Source of the DNA: Longitalea luteola
Lineage (GTDB): Bacteria > Bacteroidota > Bacteroidia > Chitinophagales > Chitinophagaceae
Assembly (NCBI RefSeq): GCF_017356035.1
Contig: NZ_JAFIQX010000006.1
Location: 1 to 64,000 of the forward strand
Length of the DNA: 64,000 bases
Direction: 5' to 3'
Of this stretch, positions 16,951 through 24,066 are shown piece by piece. The stretch's first letter is position 1. Every line of letters begins with the position of its first letter. The notes under the pieces are model-generated. The model saw nothing but the letters and a program-made list of their open reading frames with translations. It made no database searches and was not told the DNA's origin. The translations under genes and the position numbers were made by a program.

Positions 16951-18372
16951 ATGAAGCTGAAATTTATCGTAATAGTATCATTGCTGATCTTTGCTATATC
17001 ATCCTATGCACAATCGCTCACTGAAGTGCATTTTCCACAATATATTCAGGGCGCCGGCACATTTAATGCAGGCGACGATCGGAAAGTGCCCTTCGTCTGC
17101 CGCATGACCGTAAGCGGATTAACACCCAACGCAACATACCGTTATTATAACCGGTTTGTAGAGGATCCGGCAAGCGCCAGTATCGGAGAAGGCGCTTACA
17201 TCCTGGTAAAAGACAGCGGCGATTTTGTGCGGGTAACTGCTGCTTCGCTCGCTACCAGTGGCCGTTACGGCACATTTACAACAGATTCAAGCGGTGCATA
17301 TACTGGCTGGTTTGCCAATGAAGTTAGTACTGTTGGATTGTTCACGCCTGGCAATAACATTTATTTCCGCCTGGTTTTGAACAATGGCAATAATGGAATT
17401 ACCGTTGCACACCGCATCACTGCTCCAAACCCTGTTAAAGTTATCAACTTTGGTACGGATACAACAGGAGGCACCGGCATCCGTTGCACGTCATTACGTA
17501 ATGGCAGCCCCAAACAATTTATTTTGTTATATGATAACCTGTTCGCGCAAGGCCGTCCTGTAACCGGAACCTTTATTGAAAGCGATGGAACTGATAACAG
17601 CATTGCCAACGGCTATGCACCTTTTTATGCTGATAGCGTAAACGGAATCAATAAAGCGTGGGGCACAATTATTCCCAACACTTTACCTAATGGTATCGTG
17701 CACATCGCCCAGCGTTCACTGAATGGCAGCCTGTATCGCCTGTATCTGTCGTTCAATGGCAAATGGCCTGGGCAAAATCTCACTGCTGTTGATACTAAAA
17801 ACACCACCGGTGGCCTGGATAACGTACTGGTGATCGATGGTAATAAATTGTTCATCATCAACCTGTGGCTGAATGGCGAAGCAACTGATGAAGACCTGAT
17901 CACCATGGAGTGGAATACGCCTGATGAACCCAATGCACGCGAATACGTTGTTGAAAGATCAACAGACGGCGGTAAAACATTTGCACCGATCAGCAGACTC
18001 ACGGCCGGTGCTGCGAAACCTTTCTATCAACTTACCGACAAACGTTCAGAAACAACTTCATTTTACCGCGTAACCCTGACGGGCAAAGACGGTGCTAAGG
18101 TAACCAGCGATGTACTGGCTGTTAAAGGCGTTATTAAATTGAATGTATATCCCAACCCGGTTCAAAGCCAGCTGATCCTGAAACACCCGGTTGCAGAAGC
18201 CGGTACTACAGTACAGTTAGTTGGCATCGATGGCCGTCAACTGTTCACCCAGAATGTTCAACAGGGCGCTGTACAAACAACTATAAATGTTAGCCAGCTC
18301 ATACCTGGCAATTACATGGTAGTATTTAACATGAATGGCGAGCGTCAAAGCAAATCATTTATTAAAAAGTAG
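16951..18372 (+). CDS. T9SS cargo protein, paralog of the MBG protein N-terminus
   Basis: A 473-residue exported protein. A signal peptide (1-20) is followed by ~285 residues clearly homologous to the N-terminal domain of the protein at 10975-13659. Shared words are KVPFVCR, NATYRYYNRFV, GWGTIIPN-type and LPNGI segments. A fibronectin-like segment (~310-385, ITMEWNTPDEPN, YVVERSTDGGKTF) and a type-A T9SS sorting domain (~395-473, LNVYPNPVQSQL through GNYMVVFN) follow. The MBG stalk is absent, so this is a short-stalk version of the same surface domain. T9SS export and surface attachment are inferred from the CTD. Confidence 0.88.
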   Translation: MKLKFIVIVSLLIFAISSYAQSLTEVHFPQYIQGAGTFNAGDDRKVPFVCRMTVSGLTPNATYRYYNRFVEDPASASIGEGAYILVKDSGDFVRVTAASLATSGRYGTFTTDSSGAYTGWFANEVSTVGLFTPGNNIYFRLVLNNGNNGITVAHRITAPNPVKVINFGTDTTGGTGIRCTSLRNGSPKQFILLYDNLFAQGRPVTGTFIESDGTDNSIANGYAPFYADSVNGINKAWGTIIPNTLPNGIVHIAQRSLNGSLYRLYLSFNGKWPGQNLTAVDTKNTTGGLDNVLVIDGNKLFIINLWLNGEATDEDLITMEWNTPDEPNAREYVVERSTDGGKTFAPISRLTAGAAKPFYQLTDKRSETTSFYRVTLTGKDGAKVTSDVLAVKGVIKLNVYPNPVQSQLILKHPVAEAGTTVQLVGIDGRQLFTQNVQQGAVQTTINVSQLIPGNYMVVFNMNGERQSKSFIKK

Positions 18373-18385
18373 GGGCATTTAAATT

Positions 18386-18424
18386 GCAAAAGGGCATTCC
18401 GCGGGCAGGCGGGATACCCTTTGC
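18386..18424 (+). terminator. Terminator-like hairpin
   Basis: Arms GCAAAAGGGCATTCCGC and GCGGGATACCCTTTGC pair with one bulged base, 13 nt after the cargo-protein stop. No U-run follows, so it could stabilise the 3' end rather than terminate. Confidence 0.5.
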
Positions 18425-18593
18425 TTAGTAATTGTTTAAATCCATTACAAAAATGAATTATTCACAGTTAACAAAAAAATAAAAGTAAAATAAAGGTCCA
18501 GAAACGGCTAGGCGATCTAATGTCAGGCACTACCCGCAGTTTGATCTTCGAGAACGATAACTACTTTCAGTCAAAAGCACTTTGTATTTAACA

Positions 18594-19898
18594 ATGACCA
18601 TTGGAAAATTAATTGCATATATATTACTTTCACTCGCATTGTTGCCGGGGCCTGCCTGTAGCAAAAAAGACGCACCCTGGCAACCAACTGACTCCTTGGG
18701 TATACTGAATAAATGGGTATACGACAGCATGCAATTGTATTATTACTGGAGCGCAGAGATGCCGGCCCATCCCGATTACTCATTACCTACGCAGGCGTTT
18801 TTCAAACAATTATTGTCGCCGAAAGACCGGTTTTCCTGGATCAGTAACCGAAACGGAATCGGTTCACCAAAAACTGCAGCAGAATTATATGGTTTTCATT
18901 ATGCATTAGCGACCCATCCTTTCGATACACAAAAGCTAGTAGGTGTTATTACCTGTGTGGTGCCGGGTAGTAATGTCAGTAACCGGGGATTTAAACGGGG
19001 TATGTTATTTACAGCAGTTAATGACAAGATCATAACGCCCGACAATAGCCAGACAGTGACAAAGGCGTTACAGGCTGAGTCGGCCATACTGCAGCTGGCT
19101 GCTTTTAACGAAAACCGAACTGCGCTTATTGATTCAGCCAGGGTAGGGGTTCAAAGCAGTTTTGTTCCTCAAAAAAGTGTATACGCAACCAAAGTTTTTG
19201 AAAGGAATGGTAAGAAAACAGGGTATCTGGCTTATTTTCTCTGTGCAGATAAGGATGACGCCATCCTGTTACAAAGTGTTCAAAAATTGAAGAATGAAGG
19301 GGTTGTTGAATGCATACTCGACCTGCGGTATAATCCAGGAGGCAGCGTCGCTTCCGCCTCTAAACTGGCAGCCATGCTGGTTAGCTCGTTTAATCCGCGC
19401 AGTGTTTTTATAACCTATCGGGGAAATAAGCATGGGGGAACGGTAAGGCAAACTTTCCAGGATGCAATTGCATTTTCCGGCAATGCCAGTGGTAAAAACA
19501 TGAGTGATCTGCAGGCACGCAACCTTACATTATCGCGGATCTTTATACTCACATCGCCGGCAACGGCTTCCGCTGCAGAATTATTAGCACACAACCTCGC
19601 GCCATTTAACAAAGTGATCCGTATCGGAGAAACTACATTGGGCAAAGACCAAGCGGCTTTTCCAATAGAAGATAAGCGCAGACCCAAGCAGGTTGAATGG
19701 TTGTTAATGCCCATCGTATATAAAATTGCCGACGGGTTGGGCAAAGGGGATTATGCTGCCGGACTGACCCCTGATCATGTTGTTATTGAAACCAGGCGGT
19801 TACCATTACCGCCTTTAGGTCAGCCTGGCGACCTGCCGGTTGAAAAAGCACTTGAATTGATCTACGGTACCACAGTCGTAAACGAACTGGACTTATGA
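18594..19898 (+). CDS. S41-family peptidase lipoprotein
   Basis: A 434-residue lipoprotein (lipobox GPAC then SKK) of the S41/C-terminal-processing protease family. An N-terminal helical region (~20-100, WVYDSMQLYYYW) is followed by a PDZ-like segment and the S41 core. The core shows DLRYNPGG, the nucleophile Ser in TASAAE and a Lys exactly 25 residues later in LGKDQ. That spacing matches the Ser-Lys dyad of Prc. ATG at 18594 is preferred over TTG at 18582. It closes the TonB/T9SS locus and may process surface or secreted proteins of that locus. The second Ser of the usual TASASE word is Ala here, which does not affect the dyad. Confidence 0.9.
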   Translation: MTIGKLIAYILLSLALLPGPACSKKDAPWQPTDSLGILNKWVYDSMQLYYYWSAEMPAHPDYSLPTQAFFKQLLSPKDRFSWISNRNGIGSPKTAAELYGFHYALATHPFDTQKLVGVITCVVPGSNVSNRGFKRGMLFTAVNDKIITPDNSQTVTKALQAESAILQLAAFNENRTALIDSARVGVQSSFVPQKSVYATKVFERNGKKTGYLAYFLCADKDDAILLQSVQKLKNEGVVECILDLRYNPGGSVASASKLAAMLVSSFNPRSVFITYRGNKHGGTVRQTFQDAIAFSGNASGKNMSDLQARNLTLSRIFILTSPATASAAELLAHNLAPFNKVIRIGETTLGKDQAAFPIEDKRRPKQVEWLLMPIVYKIADGLGKGDYAAGLTPDHVVIETRRLPLPPLGQPGDLPVEKALELIYGTTVVNELDL

Positions 19899-20001
19899 TT
19901 TTTTTCGAATAGCCAACATGATAGATATGGTTATATTTTTTCACATGTAACAAAAAAGGTTAAGTTCACCATACTGCTGGTTAATAAATAAATTTTATAT
20001 A

Positions 20002-20009
20002 TAAATTTG
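20002..20009 (+). promoter_or_regulatory. Candidate -7 box for AraC-type gene
   Basis: TAAATTTG matches the Bacteroidota -7 consensus TAnnTTTG. It lies about 95 nt upstream of the AraC-type start. No good TTG/TTTG -33 box is visible at the right distance. Confidence 0.3.
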
Positions 20010-20104
20010 AATGGATACATGCGGGATCTTTCCTGTTAACATGGAGCAGGGAAGGTTCACTCAGGACGCCCATTAATTATATTTATTAACCAATAAACCT
20101 TTCC

Positions 20105-20494
20105 ATGAAGTTGAATCTTCGAAGAGAAGATGTAGAAAAGTTACATCTGGTAAAAGCCATTATTGAAAGGGAGTACAGGCAACATTACACCAACCCTCAA
20201 TTAGCCAGGAAAGTAAGTACCAACGAGTACAAACTTAAACATGGATTCAAGCAAACGTTCCATGTGAGCCTGTATGAATTCCTTACTAACATTCGGATCG
20301 AAAAAGCCAAAGACCTGCTTGAATTTACAGAAGACCCGATTGCTCGGGTCGCCAACAATGTCGGCTTTCCGGATGGTGGCAGTTTTTGCAAAAGATTTAA
20401 ACAGTGCACGGGCTTTTCACCATTGAAGTACCGGCAGATGCGGCTTGCGGTCAGCCGCGAACGGGATAATGAGATGCCGATATTGCGAAAGTAA
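20105..20494 (+). CDS. AraC-type HTH regulator (DNA-binding domain only)
   Basis: A 129-residue protein that is essentially a stand-alone AraC/XylS DNA-binding domain with two HTH motifs (NPQLARKVSTNEYKLKHGFKQ and IARVANNVGFPDGGSFCKRF) and the family end CTGFSPLKYR. No ligand-binding or dimerisation domain is attached, so it may respond to abundance or to a partner. It lies 254 nt upstream of the MauE-like gene on the same strand. The spacer contains a strong promoter (20536-20564), so it probably regulates, rather than shares, the MauE transcript. Confidence 0.87.
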   Translation: MKLNLRREDVEKLHLVKAIIEREYRQHYTNPQLARKVSTNEYKLKHGFKQTFHVSLYEFLTNIRIEKAKDLLEFTEDPIARVANNVGFPDGGSFCKRFKQCTGFSPLKYRQMRLAVSRERDNEMPILRK

Positions 20495-20535
20495 AAAATC
20501 CCGATTCGTCAATTTTTCATCCCGAATTGACACAT

Positions 20536-20564
20536 TTTGCTGCGTAACTTGTATTGTAATTTTG
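20536..20564 (+). promoter_or_regulatory. Bacteroidota-type promoter for MauE operon
   Basis: TTTG at 20536-20539, a 17-nt spacer, then TAATTTTG at 20557-20564 followed by C. This fits the consensus TTTG-N17-23-TAnnTTTGY. Transcription would start near 20569, leaving a leader of about 180 nt before the MauE-like gene. Confidence 0.65.
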
Positions 20565-20565
20565 C

Positions 20566-20720
20566 ACCGGCCAGCCGGTTGCGATCAGGAGAGCCCTGAC
20601 CCTTTTTGTCCCCGCTATATGAAAATTAATCCTGATCATAGAACGTGTAATTAATGCTATCATTTTTTTAGAGATTTCATTTAGCCATTTGCCGCCACGG
20701 CAGGTGCAGCAATCTCTTTT
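20566..20720 (+). promoter_or_regulatory. Structured leader with terminator-like hairpins
   Basis: Three hairpins lie between the promoter and the MauE-like start. ACCGGC/GCCGGT is at 20566-20579. TCAGG/CCTGA at 20585-20599 is followed by CCC and TTTTT. A larger hairpin at 20670-20717 has closing arms AGAGATT/AATCTCT and an inner TGCCG/CGGCA stem, and ends in TTTT. The second and third look like terminators and suggest attenuation, though either could simply end the AraC-type transcript. Confidence 0.45.
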
Positions 20721-20748
20721 GTTGTAATTATTTACCAATATAAATGGT

Positions 20749-21231
20749 ATGAAAGCATATAATGTTAACGGTAACCTGATCAAACAGTCTGCCCCCGGGC
20801 CAATTAGCCAATGGAGAAAAAGACATTTATGGATCCAGATAATCGCTAGCCTATTGCTCTTATTGTTTTCCTATACAGGTGTAAACAAGGTTACGGAATA
20901 TGCCAAATTTAAAGACCAATTAGGCAAGTCGCCGTTTCTGGAACAACATGCAGCCACAATTGCCTGGTTTATTCCTGCAACCGAATGCGTCATTGTTTTG
21001 CTATTGCTGTTTAAAATGACAAGGCTGGCCGGTTTGTTTGCCTCGTTTGCGCTCATGCTGGCATTTACCATCTACATATACATGATGTTGCATTACAGTT
21101 ACTATGTGCCTTGTTCGTGCGGGGGAGTACTGGCCATGATGAGTTGGACGCAACATTTCTGGTTCAATGTGGTGTTTACATTACTGGCATTTTCAGGTAT
21201 TTTATTGCATGTTGTGCAACCCCAAAAATAA
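20749..21231 (+). CDS. MauE/DoxX-like redox-associated membrane protein (second copy)
   Basis: A 160-residue inner-membrane protein with a short polar N-terminus and four hydrophobic helices (~28-45, 68-88, 92-115, 137-155). It carries PCSCGG (Cys122, Cys124) followed by MMSWTQH, the same signature as the paralog at 4236-4679. The family is linked to disulfide chemistry on exported proteins. The propeller-like gene begins 7 nt downstream, and the four-cysteine exported peptide at 22402-22638 is its obvious candidate substrate. The upstream promoter and leader hairpins point to tight control. Confidence 0.83.
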   Translation: MKAYNVNGNLIKQSAPGPISQWRKRHLWIQIIASLLLLLFSYTGVNKVTEYAKFKDQLGKSPFLEQHAATIAWFIPATECVIVLLLLFKMTRLAGLFASFALMLAFTIYIYMMLHYSYYVPCSCGGVLAMMSWTQHFWFNVVFTLLAFSGILLHVVQPQK

Positions 21232-21238
21232 AGTACTA

Positions 21239-22279
21239 ATGAAACGAATACATACGTTCCTGCTCGTAAGTATTACCGCTGCCGTTTTTCTGGCAATGGC
21301 TTTTCTAAAGGCATCTGTAAAACAAATGAATGACGCTGGTAATGGATTTAAACGTAAACAGGCTCCTTTCTCAATAACGAAAATAGCAGAACGGCGGTTC
21401 TATGTTCCGTTGCGGGATGTAGCCGGAGTAAGTGGGGACAGCATTTTTATTGTTACAGCCAGGCCCAATGAGATCATTCTCACCAATAGCGCATTGACTA
21501 AAGAACAGATGATTGATCTGCCTATTACAGCCCATAATAAACTGGCTGGAAATTTTACCGTGCGGCTTAATTATCCGGATCTGTACATTTTTGGATCGAA
21601 CGTGCCTTGTGTTATCCGTTATGATCTGATAGTTGAAAAAGAAACTATTTATCCTGTTAGCCGGGCTTTCAGCCGGAACGCTTTAATAGATACTAACACC
21701 GTGATCATCCGCGGTTTCGACTCAAGCTTTAAGGATGAAAATATAAGTACCATCAATCTACTTACAGGGGCTCGTACAGTAGAAAAAGACCTGACTGACA
21801 GAACTGATGGTGGCGGTTTTGTAACAGATGGTATGCTGCATTTTGACAAGAAGACCAATACGATCGTATACCATCATTTTTATTCAAACAAGATCCTGTA
21901 TGCTGATACCGGTCTGCAATTGCTACATAAAGGCACGGGTATCGATACGTTTAATACATACACAGCCAAAGCAGTAGCCACATCTACGGCGAAAGGCACT
22001 TATTTTTCTTTTACGGCTCCTCCTAAGTTGTTAAGTAATGGCAGTTGTGTGAGTGAAGGCAGGCTGTATATCCATTCTAGATTGAAGGCCGACAATGAAA
22101 CAAGCCGCCGGTTTATGAATAGTATAGTGATAGATGTTTACGACATAAATACCAGAAGTTATACCGGAACGCTGTATGTTCCTTCATTACCGGGAAAACG
22201 CCTGGTAAAGTTCAATGTATTGCACGATCGGTTTTATGCTATTTACGAAAACCAGCTGGTTGTTTATAGTATCAGATAA
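21239..22279 (+). CDS. Uncharacterised exported propeller-like protein
   Basis: A 346-residue protein with an N-terminal signal or membrane anchor (residues ~5-25, FLLVSITAAVFLAMAFL). The rest is beta-rich with repeating blade-like units (DSIFIVTARPNEI, VIRYDLIVEKE, INLLTGAR, NKILYADTGLQLL, YAIYENQLVVYSI), consistent with a beta-propeller facing the periplasm. I see no catalytic motif. I chose ATG at 21239, 7 nt after the MauE-like stop; a start further upstream would overlap that gene by about 20 codons. Proteins of this shape often sit between MauE and small Cys-containing peptides in Bacteroidota, which suggests a shared maturation role. That is inference. Confidence 0.72.
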   Translation: MKRIHTFLLVSITAAVFLAMAFLKASVKQMNDAGNGFKRKQAPFSITKIAERRFYVPLRDVAGVSGDSIFIVTARPNEIILTNSALTKEQMIDLPITAHNKLAGNFTVRLNYPDLYIFGSNVPCVIRYDLIVEKETIYPVSRAFSRNALIDTNTVIIRGFDSSFKDENISTINLLTGARTVEKDLTDRTDGGGFVTDGMLHFDKKTNTIVYHHFYSNKILYADTGLQLLHKGTGIDTFNTYTAKAVATSTAKGTYFSFTAPPKLLSNGSCVSEGRLYIHSRLKADNETSRRFMNSIVIDVYDINTRSYTGTLYVPSLPGKRLVKFNVLHDRFYAIYENQLVVYSIR

Positions 22280-22346
22280 ACGATTTGTTATAACAAACAG
22301 GCGAAGCCGAAAACCTGGGAAAATAGAGTAGGCACATTACTTCAAA

Positions 22347-22379
22347 AAGACAGGTCGCAACCCCTTACATGCCTGTCTT
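22347..22379 (+). promoter_or_regulatory. Hairpin upstream of the Cys-peptide gene
   Basis: AAGACAGG and CCTGTCTT form a perfect 8-bp stem with a 17-nt loop, 23 nt before the peptide start. The absence of a U-run argues for an RNA-stability or processing element that raises expression of the peptide relative to the upstream genes. Confidence 0.4.
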
Positions 22380-22401
22380 ATTAACCATTAAATAGAAATT
22401 T

Positions 22402-22638
22402 ATGAAACGGTTTAAAATTAACATGCTGACACTGGCTCTGTTGGCCGGTGTAACCAGCGCATTTGCCAAGGCCGGTCCCTGGGATTCCTGTGCGGTAGAT
22501 ACAAGAGGAGAACTCGACCTCCTTTGTCCCCCGGGCAATCCCATATGCTGCAGGTTCTATTCTTACACCTGGCTTCGTGATACCAATGAGACGTTTCCCG
22601 GCGGCACATTATATCCCGGTACTTATACTCCCTTATAG
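22402..22638 (+). CDS. Small exported four-cysteine peptide (DUF6520-like)
   Basis: A 78-residue precursor: signal peptide MKRFKINMLTLALLAGVTSAFA with a cleavage site near residue 22, then a ~56-residue mature peptide with Cys30, Cys42, Cys49 and Cys50 and a Pro/Gly/Tyr-rich tail. Size, signal and cysteine-bearing body resemble the small DUF6520-type proteins of Bacteroidota. The vicinal Cys49-Cys50 pair is notable. It is the last gene of the MauE cluster and the natural substrate for oxidative folding by the MauE-like protein. Whether it is a toxin, a signal or a structural peptide cannot be read from the sequence. Confidence 0.75.
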   Translation: MKRFKINMLTLALLAGVTSAFAKAGPWDSCAVDTRGELDLLCPPGNPICCRFYSYTWLRDTNETFPGGTLYPGTYTPL

Positions 22639-22653
22639 CCGTATAGTTCATTT

Positions 22654-22701
22654 ACGCGTAAAAGCCTGCATCTTATATTGCAGGCTTTTGCGTGTTTCTT
22701 T
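22654..22701. terminator. Bidirectional terminator
   Basis: Arms around AAAAGCCTGCA and TGCAGGCTTTT extend through ACGC/GCGT. The hairpin lies between two convergent genes, with T-rich sequence on the right for the plus transcript and A-rich sequence in the stem serving the minus transcript. Confidence 0.75.
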
Positions 22702-24047
22702 TAATTTTGCTCCATTGGATTTAACAGCACTTCTTGTGCTGGTATCGGGTATATAAACCTTAGATCCCTGGCAGGTAGAGTGATCAACCGATTATCAATT
22801 TTGCGGGTAAGTGTAATGTTTTTATCTTTTACATTGAGTCTTTTTATGTCTATCCAACGTGCGCATCTAAAGATCATCTCTTTTCGCCGTTCATTCAATA
22901 TTGAATCCAACGCTGCTTCTTTACCAGTTACATGAAACGGTTGAAAAGGCACCGTTACTTTCCATCTCTTTTTCATTAATGTATTTAAGTCTTCAATGGC
23001 TTCTTTGACCTGGTCCTTGCGGGCGTAACATTCAGCGCGGATCAACAATATTTCAGCGGTTGTAATGCCGCAAAACTTAAGCGTGGAACCGGAATAAGAA
23101 CCCTTAAATATCTTATAGTTGTTATTTCCATTGGTAAAAAACAACTCTTTTCTAAGGTCATTGTCGTTATAGCTTGCATATAACAATGTATCAACAGGGC
23201 AATTATTACCATTATTAAATATTGCGGCAGCACCCATTGTCGCATAAAATATTGTTTCTTCATTGAACTGTCTGAAAGGTATGCCTGAATTGCGAACGCC
23301 ATTATAATCAATAAGAGTATCGCTTTTTAATAAGACTTGGTTGGCGAAATCCCAGGCTTTCTCTGTATCACCCATCGATAAAAATACCTTGGCTAGTAAT
23401 GCTTCAGCCGCCAACAAAGAGGGACGAGTAGGTATTGGGGTTTTGGCTGGTAATAGTGTTTTTGCTTCCAGTAGATCACGGATAATATGGTTATAGGTCT
23501 CCTGGACGGTGGATCTGTTTACCAATGTTTTGGCATTGGAAGAGAGCCTCAGCGGTAAACCAGGATCTGTAGAAGCGGTACGATTATCATATGCTTTACA
23601 AAAAAGCTGTGCTAATAGCCAGTTTGCATACGCCCGGTGAAAATGCGCCTGGCCGCGCACAAATCTTGCTTCGGCTGTGTCTGTTTCGTCTTTAAGTGTT
23701 CGGACTTTCTCGAGCGCAATATTTGAAAAAAGGATTGTACTAAAACAGGAATTCCAATCGTTTACGTCGGCTCCTAGGAATGGATCTTTTTCCCAGATAT
23801 AGCCTAGTTGGCATACGGGGTCGAGATTCTTCCATATAACCGTAGGCGTGAAAAAATCATCAGCACCCAATTCGAGCAGAAAAGGACGGTTGGCATTCAT
23901 TACTGATTGGTTGTCTAATAATCTTTGCAGATCTGCTATTGATTCTGCAGTGGCCTGCGCTGAAGAAGGTTTGTTATCCAGCTTTTTTAAGCAGGCTTGC
24001 AAAAACAGGATAAGAAAAAGAGCAGCAGTAATTTTTAAAAATTGCAT
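22701..24047 (-). CDS. SusD/RagB-family surface lipoprotein
   Basis: A 448-residue SusD-type lipoprotein with lipobox LFLQAC (Cys ~15), a helical TPR-rich body (ARFVRGQAHFHRAYANWLLAQLF is typical of the family core) and the C-terminal end IYPIPAQEVLLNP common to SusD proteins. It caps the SusC barrel and binds ligand at the cell surface. ATG at 24047 is chosen since it starts directly before the signal peptide. It follows the SusC-like gene by 19 nt. No glycoside hydrolase lies beside it, so the ligand is unclear and may be peptide-like. Confidence 0.93.
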   Translation of the reverse strand: MQFLKITAALFLILFLQACLKKLDNKPSSAQATAESIADLQRLLDNQSVMNANRPFLLELGADDFFTPTVIWKNLDPVCQLGYIWEKDPFLGADVNDWNSCFSTILFSNIALEKVRTLKDETDTAEARFVRGQAHFHRAYANWLLAQLFCKAYDNRTASTDPGLPLRLSSNAKTLVNRSTVQETYNHIIRDLLEAKTLLPAKTPIPTRPSLLAAEALLAKVFLSMGDTEKAWDFANQVLLKSDTLIDYNGVRNSGIPFRQFNEETIFYATMGAAAIFNNGNNCPVDTLLYASYNDNDLRKELFFTNGNNNYKIFKGSYSGSTLKFCGITTAEILLIRAECYARKDQVKEAIEDLNTLMKKRWKVTVPFQPFHVTGKEAALDSILNERRKEMIFRCARWIDIKRLNVKDKNITLTRKIDNRLITLPARDLRFIYPIPAQEVLLNPMEQN

Positions 24048-24066
24048 GTAGTAGTATTTGAAGAAA

